Assembly (NCBI GenBank): GCA_016839865.1
Contig: JAEOTN010000224.1
Location: 1 to 28,883 of the forward strand
Reading direction: 5' to 3'
Source of the DNA: Promethearchaeota archaeon
Lineage (GTDB): Archaea > Asgardarchaeota > Lokiarchaeia > Sigynarchaeales > MK-D1
DNA: 28,883 nucleotides
Below the pieces are notes generated by a model. It was not told the origin of the DNA. It ran no database searches and saw only the letters and a list, made by a program, of their open reading frames with translations. Made by a program: the position numbers and the translations under genes. Positions 15,555 to 24,468 of the stretch are shown here, piece by piece (positions within the stretch are counted from its first letter, which is position 1; every line of letters begins with the position of its first letter).

Positions 15555-16940
15555 ATGGCTAGATATATATTCATTCTGGGAAAAAACTGGAGATTATCAT
15601 TAGCAGAAATAAATAATGTTTTAGAGAGTCCTCCCTACGAAGGTCGCATAGTTGATTATTCTGCTTCCACTGCTATCGTGGAATTTGAAGAAGATATCAA
15701 GAAAGATGCAAATTTTGATCGATTAATCTATCATTTAGGAGGAACCCAAAAAATCGGGAAACTTGTGGATTTTGTGGATTTACGAACATTGCAAGGAGCT
15801 TTTCCTGAAGAAATAACGCCTGATACTACAATCCAATCTAAGCATCGAAAATATATAGGAAATCTTCTAAAAGATGCATCATATCCAATTTACGGAAAAA
15901 TTCAGTCTTTGAAATATTTCACAGCAAATTCCATCTATGGGATTTCATTTCAACACCCCTATTACAAAACACTCGTTCAGCATTTTTTACCTTATGTTAA
16001 TAAGCAATGGACAAAAATCCTGAAAGGCAAAGGTGCTAAAAACTCATTATATTACCGATATCCCGAAGATCGAATTCGAAAAGGAACTTTGAATCCTTTA
16101 TTTCCACATCATTATTGGGCATACAAACTCTTCCAAACACACCGAAAAGAAATCTTGTACGTGATGACTGAAGAAGGCATGTATATTGGATACACAATCA
16201 ATGTGACTAATGCCAACGAGATGAAGAAACTAGATGAGAACCGCCCCTACAAAGATCCAAAATCTAGTATCCCTCCAAAATTCGCGAAAATTATGATTGA
16301 ACTACTCCATTTAAATCAGCCCTATGCTAGTAACCGTATCTTGGATCCGTTTTGCGGTGCCGGTACAATCCTCATGTTTGCCCATAGCCAAGGAATTCAG
16401 ACTTTTGGCTTAGATATTGATCAAACACGAATTAAAGGAACGAAAAAAAATCTTAAGTGGCTATCAAAAATTTTGGAAAATCCACGAAAGATTAATCCAT
16501 TGAATTATAAAACGGGAGACATTGCAAAACTCGCAGAACTATTTGGGGAAAACAAAATTGATGGAATTGTTACAGAACCATTCTTGTTGCCATTCTATAG
16601 GGAATTACCTCGATATAGGGAAGTTTCATCCATTATGGAAAAAACTGTAATCCCTAGCTATGAAAAACTTTTTTCTGAGGGAAGTAAAGTGCTTAAACTA
16701 AATCATCGTATTGTTGTTACTTCCCCTGCAGTCGAAACCTTAGATGGAGGAAGATTTCGGATGGATCTATACGACATAGCTTCAAAAAATGGATTCAAAT
16801 CTGTCCCAATTTTTGGAGAAAAATTCATAGCTGAAAAATCCGACCAAGATCTACAACTGTTCGCGGATAAACACTCAATCTATGATGATAAGTCCGAAAT
16901 TATTCGAAGAGAATTTTATGTGTTTGAAAAAAGATCATAA
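15555..16940 (+). CDS. Trm11-like THUMP-containing SAM-dependent RNA methyltransferase
   Basis: Trm11/TrmG10 enzymes methylate N2 of guanosine 10 in tRNA. The 461-residue protein starts with the Trm11-type opening (YIFILGKNWRLSLAEI), followed by a region expected to hold the THUMP fold. Then comes the Rossmann methyltransferase: motif X/I LDPFCGAGT (263-271), an acidic motif II (FGLDIDQ) and motif IV at 340-343. Motif IV reads TEPF, not the usual DPPY. The replacement of D by E and the changed aromatic context suggest a variant, such as archaeal or bacterial homologues with TEPY, and the target base may differ. Start ATG 15555 has GGAG about 9 nt upstream. Role inferred: tRNA guanine methylation, target uncertain. 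Confidence 0.8.
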   Translation: MARYIFILGKNWRLSLAEINNVLESPPYEGRIVDYSASTAIVEFEEDIKKDANFDRLIYHLGGTQKIGKLVDFVDLRTLQGAFPEEITPDTTIQSKHRKYIGNLLKDASYPIYGKIQSLKYFTANSIYGISFQHPYYKTLVQHFLPYVNKQWTKILKGKGAKNSLYYRYPEDRIRKGTLNPLFPHHYWAYKLFQTHRKEILYVMTEEGMYIGYTINVTNANEMKKLDENRPYKDPKSSIPPKFAKIMIELLHLNQPYASNRILDPFCGAGTILMFAHSQGIQTFGLDIDQTRIKGTKKNLKWLSKILENPRKINPLNYKTGDIAKLAELFGENKIDGIVTEPFLLPFYRELPRYREVSSIMEKTVIPSYEKLFSEGSKVLKLNHRIVVTSPAVETLDGGRFRMDLYDIASKNGFKSVPIFGEKFIAEKSDQDLQLFADKHSIYDDKSEIIRREFYVFEKRS

Positions 16941-17026
16941 CAAATCATACTATTTTTATTATTACTTAGAGAAATGTCTAACCTTTCAAGAAAGTGATGA
17001 ATTAATTGACATTATCTTCCCAATTG

Positions 17027-17039
17027 CTTTTTATATAAT
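17027..17039 (+). promoter_or_regulatory. TATA box for the ABC exporter operon
   Basis: CTTTTTATATAAT is a strong archaeal TATA element. Transcription would begin near 17058, just past TTG 17055 and about 24 nt before ATG 17082, which favours ATG 17082 as the real start of the first exporter gene. Confidence 0.55.
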
Positions 17040-17054
17040 GGTACTTTATGTCGC

Positions 17055-19856
17055 TTGAGAAATCCGAGTTCTGTGGTATACATGAGTCAATCCATTCGGA
17101 AGCAAGGTGTGTTAGGTAAATATTTCAAAAAATACTGGTATCTCATTGCAATATCAGTGATTTTTGCTACAGCTTCTAATATATTCTCACTAAGACTACC
17201 ACAGTTTATTTCAATTTTGATTGATGACATTATCCCCACGTTAAATGGGGAGACACCTATCACATTAGATGATAATCCCTTGTGGTTCACATTCAGTGAT
17301 AATACTATGTGGGATTTCATAATCAATCTTGCTTTAATCTTCTTCATAGCGGGAATGTGTGAATTAGTTCGCATGATATTCCAGCAAAATTTACGTACAA
17401 ATATAATATTCAATATTCGGAACGACATGTTTGTTGCGTTATCACGTCAAAGTTATAGCTTCTACGATAAGAACAGAACAGGTAACTTAATGAGTAAGGC
17501 AACAAGTGACGTGAATGCTATCAAAAACTTCCTAGCGAACCAATTCCAAAATCTTATTCGAAATGTAGTTTCTCTATTCATCATTTTCTTTTATGTTTGG
17601 CAAATCCAACCTGTTATGACATTCATTTTCATAGGTTTAACCCCTCCATTATTCGTACTTATGTTCTGGTACCGTAAACGCATACGACCAGCATCTAAAG
17701 CAATGTATGAATCACGAGGTCAGTTACTCTCTACAATAGAGGAAAATATAGGTGGGGTCCGTGTTGTCAAAGCATTTGGTAGACAGAAATTGGAGAAGGG
17801 CAAGTATAATCGCGATAACGATATTTTCTTAGGTAAAAGTAGGCGTGTAATTAGTTTACAAACTATATATGGACCCCTCTCTGAATTTTTCACGATGGCG
17901 GGATCAGCGGGAATATTGTTATTGGGAGGTTGGCTAGTCACTCATGCGGATGCAGGAGCATTCACTCTTGGATCTGTCGTTGCTACATTTACCTATTTTG
18001 TTACAGTATACGAACCAATTCGTGGAATTGTGAATTTCTTTAATGAATTATCAGCTAATAGAGCAGCATTAGAACGTGTAAATGAAATCATTGAGAATCG
18101 CAATGAAATTCAGGTTCCTACAACACCAATCGATCCAAGTCGTGCGCTTGGAGATTTATATATTCGATTGTTAAAAGATGAAAAGATAATTGATAATATA
18201 GATGCTCTTATCGGAATGCCGAAACCCGAAGAAACTAGAAGAGAAAAACGTACTAAGCGATATTTAAAAAGATTTGAAGAGACAACCATCCTTCCCAAGA
18301 ATGTAAAAACTAGTGCTGTTGAAACCATATATTTCAAAGGAAATGAGCCTATCATATTCAATGGATTAAATATTATTACCCCTCTCTCACAAAAAATTTC
18401 TATTTTAACAAAACGTCCTGAATTTTTAGATGAATTGGATGAATTGAGTAAAGAGGAAGTAAAAACAAGTGAATTACGAATTGATAATCCAAACACATTT
18501 ATCGCCCGTTATTTATTCTATCTTTTGAAAAATCACGAATTGATGGAAAACATATATCGTAGATTGCGGATGGTGTATGATACCACTTTAAGCGAGCTGC
18601 GAAAGGATCCATTAGATGCTTTACTAGTTTATATCGATCATTTTGCAGAAAATGAATTTGAACAAATTCGAGTCACGGAGTTACAAAAAACAATATACTC
18701 TCCAGAACCTCAAGTTCATACCGCAATTGCAAAAAAATATGAGAAATTACTAATAAAAAAAGGAATTGTGCCAGCACCTCGAAAGGATTCAGTTGTAGGG
18801 TCAAAAGTTATCACACAGGATGCGTTATCCTTTCTCCGATTAGAAAAAGAAGTATTAAAAAGGCAATTTGAAAAAATCCATAACAAACGTTTGAAGAGAA
18901 TTACAACAGAGTCGCCTTCTGATATTCCTATACCGAAAATCATTCCAATCCAAATGAATACAAAGTTTGAGGATTTAGCATGGACACCCGTAGATCCAAG
19001 TGAATTCATTGGGCATGTTGTATTAAAAGAAGTTAATTTTTCCTACGATGAGGTAGCTGATAATCAAGATCCAAAACTCGCTCTTCGAGACATCAATCTT
19101 GATATAAAACCAGGTGAAACAGTAGCTTTTCTGGGAGCTACGGGTTCTGGGAAAACAAGTTTGATCAATCTGATACCCAGATTTTATGAGGTAACCCAGG
19201 GGAATATCTATATTGATGGAATTGATATTCGAGAATTAGATTTAAACCATTATCGTCAACAAATAGGAATTGTTGCACAAGAATCATTTCTATTCTCTCG
19301 CTCAATTAAAGACAACATCTGTTACGGAAAACCTCGAGTCCGTGAGGAAGATATGTATGCAGTTGCAAAAATTGCGAAAATTCATGAATTTGTTATGGGT
19401 CTTCCAGATAAGTATGATACAGTTGTAGGAGAACGGGGACAGACTCTAAGTGGTGGGCAGAAACAAAGGGTAGCAATTGCAAGAGCGTTACTTCAGGATC
19501 CAAAAATCCTCATCCTCGACGATAGCTTAAGTGCAGTAGATGTTGACACTGAATTCGAGATTCAAGAAGCATTGGAACACTTATTTGAAGGGAGGACAAC
19601 ATTTATTATAACACAACGACTTTCCACCGTGCGTAATTGTGACCGTATATTCATTTTGGATGATGGGAAAATCGTTGAACAAGGAACTCATGAATATCTC
19701 ATTAAATTGAATGGAATTTACACTAAAATTTACCAGACTATGTATAAACGTCATGTTCGTGAAAAGGAGATTTCAGCTATACAAGATGAGGAGCAACATG
19801 TAGAAATCCCCTATGATAAAACTAAGCCTAAAAGATCCGAGGAGGTTTCCGATTGA
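17055..19856 (+). CDS. ABC exporter subunit 1, with ~300-residue insertion between membrane and ATPase domains
   Basis: An ABC type-I exporter half-transporter (MDR-like) of 933 aa; family members are about 580-620 aa. Residues about 30-345 hold six transmembrane helices. A large insert of charged helices follows (about 357-650, nt 18123-19008). The ATPase domain then has Walker A GATGSGKT (694-701), a Q-loop in VAQES, an intact LSGGQ (798-802), and degenerate catalysis: Walker B ends D822-D823 where Glu is usual, and the H-loop has Gln854 for His. It would not hydrolyse ATP with its own Walker motifs but lends a good signature to the partner. The likelier start is ATG 17082 (residue 10), given the TATA position. 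The stop overlaps the next gene by 4 nt. Substrate unknown; drugs, lipids and peptides are typical for the class. Confidence 0.92.
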   Translation: MRNPSSVVYMSQSIRKQGVLGKYFKKYWYLIAISVIFATASNIFSLRLPQFISILIDDIIPTLNGETPITLDDNPLWFTFSDNTMWDFIINLALIFFIAGMCELVRMIFQQNLRTNIIFNIRNDMFVALSRQSYSFYDKNRTGNLMSKATSDVNAIKNFLANQFQNLIRNVVSLFIIFFYVWQIQPVMTFIFIGLTPPLFVLMFWYRKRIRPASKAMYESRGQLLSTIEENIGGVRVVKAFGRQKLEKGKYNRDNDIFLGKSRRVISLQTIYGPLSEFFTMAGSAGILLLGGWLVTHADAGAFTLGSVVATFTYFVTVYEPIRGIVNFFNELSANRAALERVNEIIENRNEIQVPTTPIDPSRALGDLYIRLLKDEKIIDNIDALIGMPKPEETRREKRTKRYLKRFEETTILPKNVKTSAVETIYFKGNEPIIFNGLNIITPLSQKISILTKRPEFLDELDELSKEEVKTSELRIDNPNTFIARYLFYLLKNHELMENIYRRLRMVYDTTLSELRKDPLDALLVYIDHFAENEFEQIRVTELQKTIYSPEPQVHTAIAKKYEKLLIKKGIVPAPRKDSVVGSKVITQDALSFLRLEKEVLKRQFEKIHNKRLKRITTESPSDIPIPKIIPIQMNTKFEDLAWTPVDPSEFIGHVVLKEVNFSYDEVADNQDPKLALRDINLDIKPGETVAFLGATGSGKTSLINLIPRFYEVTQGNIYIDGIDIRELDLNHYRQQIGIVAQESFLFSRSIKDNICYGKPRVREEDMYAVAKIAKIHEFVMGLPDKYDTVVGERGQTLSGGQKQRVAIARALLQDPKILILDDSLSAVDVDTEFEIQEALEHLFEGRTTFIITQRLSTVRNCDRIFILDDGKIVEQGTHEYLIKLNGIYTKIYQTMYKRHVREKEISAIQDEEQHVEIPYDKTKPKRSEEVSD
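18123..19008 (+). other. Insert region within ABC exporter subunit 1
   Basis: About 295 residues (357-651) between the last membrane helix region and the first strand of the ATPase domain (GHVVLKEV). The rest of the protein aligns with normal exporters on either side. The insert is polar, lysine- and glutamate-rich and mainly helical, with motifs such as FIARYLFYLLKNHELMENI, and is in frame without stops. I recognise no domain. It would sit in the cytoplasm close to the coupling helices. Confidence 0.65.
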
Positions 19857-21778
19857 GCGAAAAGAAGTCCAGAAAGACTAGAAGAGAAAGACGGATTGCA
19901 CGGCAAAAAAGGAAAAAAAACATCACGGAAGAAGAACAGAGAACATGGAAATATCGAGATATTGTGATCTTCAAACGTTTATTTGGTTATCTGTTGGGAT
20001 ACCGGAAGAAAGTATTCTTTTTATTCATTCTATCCATAATAGTGTCTTTGGGAGGGTTAGCTTTCCCCTTGATGATGTATCGGATAATAAACTCTATTCA
20101 GAGCGTCACTGACGACCCTCTTGTGAGAGCTCAAGCTTGGAAAGAAATCTTGATTGCTTCTGCAACATTGCTTGGAATCGTTTCCGTTAACGTCGTCCTC
20201 AAATGGATCTACCAAAGAAATATCGCTAATCTCAGCTTAGCTGCCATAAGTGACATTCGAACTGATCTATTCGATCATCTTCAAACTCTCTCTTTAAAAT
20301 ATTACACATCTCGACCATCTGGCAAGATTTTAAGCACATTATCTAACGATGTTGATAGAGTTAACAATTTAATTTCATCTGCAGCAATTCAAATCATTGC
20401 AGATTTACTCACAGTTGCTATTTCGATTACGCTGATGTTATTTTTCTCATGGCGTTTAACGTTCCTTATCTTAGGGTTTGTACCAATTTTGGGAATCATT
20501 TTCTATTTAATAGCTCGAAAGGCAAGAGAATACTGGAGAAGAACCCGGCAAACTATAGCAATCATTACAAGTCTACTTCAAGAAGCAATTAAGGGTAGTC
20601 GAACAATAAAAGCATTTGTTACCGAACAGCAAAATATTGAAAGTTTTGAATTGGCTACGGAAGCAGATCGTAGTGTAAATTTATCAGCTGCAAGACTACA
20701 AGCGTTCCTCGCCCCTCTAATTCAAATCATCATCGCTTTGATTATGGGAACTATTCTTATTGTGGGTTCAAGACTCGTGGATTCAGGAGATTTGACTATT
20801 GCTGAATTAGTATCTTATTTTATGCTAGTTGCGGTATTTATTGGACCTTTGGCAAATTTAATTAATTTCTATAATACAACCCAGCTAGCTATGGCTGCAG
20901 GAGAGCGAATACTAACTATTTTAGACACACAACCCCATATTACAGTTCCAGAAAATGCTACTCAAATAGATAGAATAAAAGGTAATGTTGAATTCAAGAA
21001 TTTGAACTTTCAATACGTAAAGGATGTCTCTGTCTTAAAAAATGTCAATCTAGAGGTCGCTCCAAATCAATCAATTGCATTTGTAGGATTCACAGGAGCT
21101 GGAAAAACCACTTTAATCTCATTATTGTCAAGATTTTATGATCCTTCAGAGGGATCTATCCTAATTGATGGAATTAATTTAAGAAATATTGAACCAGAAT
21201 CACTCCGAAAACAAATGGCAATCGTTCTTCAAGATACATATCTTTTCAGTGGAACGGTTATGGAAAATATCCGATATGGTAAACCTGATGCTACAGATGA
21301 AGAAATATTGGAAACTACCAAGAAACTAGGAGCCCATAAATTTATAACAAAATTGGTTGATGGTTACGAGACAGAAGTCCGAGAGAGAGGAAGTCTTTTA
21401 TCGGTAGGGCAAAGACAACTAATTTCTTTTGCACGTGCCCTAATTGCTAATCCACGGATTTTGATTTTAGATGAAGCCACCTCTAGTGTAGATCCATACA
21501 CAGAGTTACAAATTCAAGAAGCTCTACGCACTTTGCTTAAAAATCGAAATTCATTTATCATTGCTCATCGATTATCCACAGTTTTAAATGCAGATAAAAT
21601 TTATGTGCTTGAGGATGGGAAAATCATTCAAACAGGCTCTCATGAAGAATTAGTTAAGGATAAAGAGGGATTATATAATCACTTGTATGAAATGCAATTC
21701 ACTCGTCCTAGTGCAACGTTTGATGAACTCGAAAAGCATGTCTTAAAAGAGCGTAGGAAGAAATACGCAAGAACCTAA
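19853..21778 (+). CDS. ABC exporter subunit 2 (catalytic partner)
   Basis: A 641-residue ABC type-I half-exporter: a very basic N-terminal tail (about 1-30), six transmembrane helices to about residue 340, then the ATPase domain. Walker A is GFTGAGKT, the Q-loop VLQD, Walker B LDEAT with catalytic E541, and H-loop H572. The signature is LSVGQ (516-520), with Val in place of the first Gly. Together with subunit 1, this gives one normal ATP site (Walker motifs here, LSGGQ from subunit 1) and one degenerate site, as in TM287/288, LmrCD and BmrCD. Start TTG 19853 has a strong SD (GAGGAGG, 7 nt away), overlapping the preceding TGA. No insert comparable with that of subunit 1 is present. The substrate is not deducible. 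Confidence 0.93.
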   Translation: MSEKKSRKTRRERRIARQKRKKNITEEEQRTWKYRDIVIFKRLFGYLLGYRKKVFFLFILSIIVSLGGLAFPLMMYRIINSIQSVTDDPLVRAQAWKEILIASATLLGIVSVNVVLKWIYQRNIANLSLAAISDIRTDLFDHLQTLSLKYYTSRPSGKILSTLSNDVDRVNNLISSAAIQIIADLLTVAISITLMLFFSWRLTFLILGFVPILGIIFYLIARKAREYWRRTRQTIAIITSLLQEAIKGSRTIKAFVTEQQNIESFELATEADRSVNLSAARLQAFLAPLIQIIIALIMGTILIVGSRLVDSGDLTIAELVSYFMLVAVFIGPLANLINFYNTTQLAMAAGERILTILDTQPHITVPENATQIDRIKGNVEFKNLNFQYVKDVSVLKNVNLEVAPNQSIAFVGFTGAGKTTLISLLSRFYDPSEGSILIDGINLRNIEPESLRKQMAIVLQDTYLFSGTVMENIRYGKPDATDEEILETTKKLGAHKFITKLVDGYETEVRERGSLLSVGQRQLISFARALIANPRILILDEATSSVDPYTELQIQEALRTLLKNRNSFIIAHRLSTVLNADKIYVLEDGKIIQTGSHEELVKDKEGLYNHLYEMQFTRPSATFDELEKHVLKERRKKYART

Positions 21779-21948
21779 ACTTCGCTTTTCATAAAATAAA
21801 ATAACCAATAGTTATAAAAACTCAAACTCCCTTATTTTGTTGGGCAATGACAATCCATTCAAGCCTTGATTTTTATGAAAAACCTTGTAGTGTCTATAGT
21901 TTCAATTTGTCGAACTAATTTTGTCTAATAATTTAGGAGTATATTATC

Positions 21949-22218
21949 ATGTCAAACAAGAAACACAGCCACCATTCAACTAGAACGCGTGTAAAATCTG
22001 AAATACGCCAGTTAAATTTAGATAGAGTCGATCCTCGTGAGAAACGGGAAAAACCCGAGACTAATGCATTTATAGAAGCAAAAGAGTCGAAAAAGCGCGA
22101 AAAAATTGAGAGAGCGCAGCAAAAATATTCGAAGTACCATCTTGCTAACCGCAAAAAATTAAAAAGTAGATGGAAATTGGAAGAAGAATATACAGAAGAG
22201 TTTCCCGAGGAAGTTTAG
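21949..22218 (+). CDS. Small basic hypothetical protein
   Basis: An 89-residue, highly charged protein (KHSHH near the N-terminus, then alternating K/R and E) with no hydrophobic core; probably a helical or disordered RNA- or protein-binding peptide. Start ATG 21949 has AGGAG about 11 nt upstream. The 170-nt gap after the ABC genes holds its promoter region, but no clear TATA box. Its stop overlaps that of the vWA-RING gene on the other strand by a few bases. I do not recognise the family. Confidence 0.65.
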   Translation: MSNKKHSHHSTRTRVKSEIRQLNLDRVDPREKREKPETNAFIEAKESKKREKIERAQQKYSKYHLANRKKLKSRWKLEEEYTEEFPEEV

Positions 22219-23531
22219 AGATTTACACCACAATTTTTACATTTTTTTGCATAGCTATTATTTGCAGTTCCACAAATTTTGCACATTGAAAATTGACGAG
22301 TAGGTCTATTTCTTTTTTTACTTTTAGATTTCACTTCCGGTTGCGATTGCGCAGTCTGTCTTTGCGCAGATACATTTGAGGGTGGTTGTGATTGGATTTG
22401 TATTCCATTTCCATTCATTGCTGGTGATTGGAAAAAAGAAAACCCGCTAGGTCGAAGAGGAACTGCTTGCCCATTACCATTAATTGGAGTGGTGATTGAC
22501 CCTTCATCTACAACATCAATATATTCCTGTTGATATTCGTCTTGGTCTAGCACAGATTCCATATCCATTTCCATTTCTATCTCAGAATCATCTATTGTTG
22601 TTTCTTCAAACATTGAATCAATAGGTTCTTGTTCAATTGGGATGTCGTTTATTACTAAAACTGCATATTCATCCATTTTCAATAGAACTTCACACTGTGG
22701 GCAACGGAAGATATGAGGTAATCCAATATTATGCTCAAATGCATATTTTCCGACATGATATTCATGAAAATGGGAATCACAATTATAACATTTCAACACC
22801 CTTGTATATATACCGCTATCACAGAAGTCACTATTGCAGAATATACAGAGCCCAATTTCTTCATTCGGGGTAGGAGTTAACAGATCGGTGGCTAATTTTT
22901 CATAAAATTCCTTGTTATTCTCATCGATAACCAGACTTTCGGGTTGATTTAGTGCTGAGAACCGTTTACTTTTTGTTAATCCTTGAAGAATTTGTGTCAG
23001 ATGTTTACTTTCTTTAACATAGAACAATCCACCATTAGTAGTACTTGTTACTATCCGAAGTTTCACATCATCTGAATAAAATCTCTCATTTCCGACACGA
23101 ATAATATCGATATACGTGGGGAAAAAGCATACAGTATTCACTAAGTTAAACAATGCTTCCTGGTACTCTGCTGGTTTATTTGATGGTTTATCTGTAACTA
23201 CTATGACGCGAAATTCTCCAGATCTCTCCGTAGATTTTTGAGCAATCACGGATAGGCAGTAGAATAACCCGTTTTCTAAGTAATTATCTCTACTTTCCTT
23301 GTTGTTCCAGTCTTCACTAATCTGCTTCACAAGAATGTCTGTATCCTCTTCATCAGCATATTCTGGATGACCACCTTCCTTGAAATACATTAGTCCGTAT
23401 TTTGTAAGAGGATTCATTTTGGATTTTTCTTTAATAAACTGGATTACGGCTTTAGTGACATCCTTGCGTTTTACTAGGTTACCAGTAACGTCGAGGTAGA
23501 ATATAATGTGCTCATATTTGGTGGTTTGCAC
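22215..23531 (-). CDS. vWA domain protein with RING-like finger and C-terminal zinc ribbon
   Basis: A 438-residue protein with three parts. Residues about 5-200 look like a von Willebrand A domain (LDVTGN at 13-18 as the MIDAS-like strand; later VIVVTDKPS). The usual DxSxS reads DxTxN, so metal binding may be weak. Residues 229-280 carry cysteine and histidine pairs C229/C232, C248/C251, H256/H259 and C277/C280, the order and spacing of a cross-brace RING-type or TFIIH p44 (Ssl1) C-terminal finger. Residues about 290-405 are acidic and Gln/Ser/Asn-rich, probably flexible. The end is a zinc ribbon, CKICG...CKNCG. vWA followed by such a finger occurs in the TFIIH subunits p44 and p34. Whether it acts in transcription, repair or ubiquitin-like ligation is not known. 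It has no operon partner. Confidence 0.78.
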   Translation of the reverse strand: MQTTKYEHIIFYLDVTGNLVKRKDVTKAVIQFIKEKSKMNPLTKYGLMYFKEGGHPEYADEEDTDILVKQISEDWNNKESRDNYLENGLFYCLSVIAQKSTERSGEFRVIVVTDKPSNKPAEYQEALFNLVNTVCFFPTYIDIIRVGNERFYSDDVKLRIVTSTTNGGLFYVKESKHLTQILQGLTKSKRFSALNQPESLVIDENNKEFYEKLATDLLTPTPNEEIGLCIFCNSDFCDSGIYTRVLKCYNCDSHFHEYHVGKYAFEHNIGLPHIFRCPQCEVLLKMDEYAVLVINDIPIEQEPIDSMFEETTIDDSEIEMEMDMESVLDQDEYQQEYIDVVDEGSITTPINGNGQAVPLRPSGFSFFQSPAMNGNGIQIQSQPPSNVSAQRQTAQSQPEVKSKSKKRNRPTRQFSMCKICGTANNSYAKKCKNCGVNL

Positions 23532-23647
23532 TCGGTCTTCAGCTCAAAGTATCTTCTGTTTATTCAATTTTAGGAAAGGTAAAAATTGCTAAGTAGTTAT
23601 CTTATCGCAATTTTCATTGGAAAGTTTACACTTAAACCGAACGAATT

Positions 23648-23661
23648 AAAAAAAAAAAAAA
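23648..23661 (-). terminator. T14 tract after the SDR operon
   Basis: Fourteen consecutive A on the plus strand (T on the coding strand) begin directly after the TAA stop of the first short-chain dehydrogenase. It is the longest homopolymer in the window and a classical archaeal terminator, though long homopolymers are also prone to assembly or sequencing length errors. Confidence 0.6.
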
Positions 23662-24456
23662 TTAGATGAAGGCCGCACCATCACAGATTAACAATTGACC
23701 ACTAATCCAATCACTTAAGGTTGAAGAGAAGAACAAGCATAATTTCGCAACATCAATAGGTAGTCCACCTCTTCCATCTCGACTGAATGGTATAGCGCCT
23801 ATGGCAATATCTCGAATGGCTTTCGGAATTCCCATTTTTTCTCCCGGTTTCTTTACCTGGGTCATTCGGGTTTCCGTAAATCCTGGTGCAATGGCGTTCG
23901 CGCATACTCTGTTAAGAGAATACTCCTTTGCGGTTGCTTTGGTGAATGCAATTATCCCACCTTTAGCTATCGCGTAGTTTGCTTGACCTACGTTTCCTGA
24001 GACACCGGTTGTAGATGCAAAGTTCACGATTTTCTTGAACTGTCGATCTCGTTCTTGTTTCAACATATTTGGTAATACGGCTTGTGTACACAAGAATGTT
24101 CCTTTAAGGTTGATATCGATTATCAATCTTAACAATTTATCATCCATCTTGTGAATTAATGCATCTCTAGTCAATCCTGCGCAATTAATGAGGATATCAA
24201 TATCTCCATGTTGTGCAATCGTTTCGTCAACCATTTTCTGTACTTGCTCTTTATTGGTAACATCAGCAACACATGCAATAGCAGTACCAGGATGTTTTTC
24301 ATTAATACTCGCTGCAGTTTGGTTACAAACATCTGCATCAATATCATTAACAGTCACTTTTGCCCCTTCCTCGACATAAAGCTCCGCTATGGCTTTACCT
24401 ATTCCGCGTCCAGAGCCTGTAATTATAGCTACTTTTCCTTTTAACATATCTACCAT
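23662..24456 (-). CDS. Short-chain dehydrogenase/reductase (FabG-like)
   Basis: A classical SDR of 264 aa. The Rossmann motif TGSGRGIG (13-20) binds NAD(P); DVTNKEQV and NCAG follow, then the catalytic Ser in ASTTG and Y-A-I-A-K (YxxxK). The C-terminal end (WISGQLLICDGAAF) matches the family except that GG is replaced by GA. SDRs reduce ketones or oxidise alcohols, often 3-ketoacyl or sugar substrates. The start was chosen at ATG 24456 because AGGAG lies nine bases before it; TTG 24465 would sit inside that SD. The upstream partner SDR ends 12 nt before, so the pair is an operon and may form a heteromeric enzyme. Confidence 0.88.
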   Translation of the reverse strand: MVDMLKGKVAIITGSGRGIGKAIAELYVEEGAKVTVNDIDADVCNQTAASINEKHPGTAIACVADVTNKEQVQKMVDETIAQHGDIDILINCAGLTRDALIHKMDDKLLRLIIDINLKGTFLCTQAVLPNMLKQERDRQFKKIVNFASTTGVSGNVGQANYAIAKGGIIAFTKATAKEYSLNRVCANAIAPGFTETRMTQVKKPGEKMGIPKAIRDIAIGAIPFSRDGRGGLPIDVAKLCLFFSSTLSDWISGQLLICDGAAFI

Positions 24457-24468
24457 GATATTCAACTC

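Noticed and set aside
21400..21412. LSVGQ of ABC subunit 2 as a sequencing error
   Set aside because: The partner subunit shows the complementary degeneracy (Glu to Asp, His to Gln), which is the known pattern of heterodimeric exporters.
24463..24465. TTG 24465 as the start of the first SDR
   Set aside because: It lies directly against AGGAG; ATG 24456 has that SD at nine bases and starts right before the conserved N-terminus.
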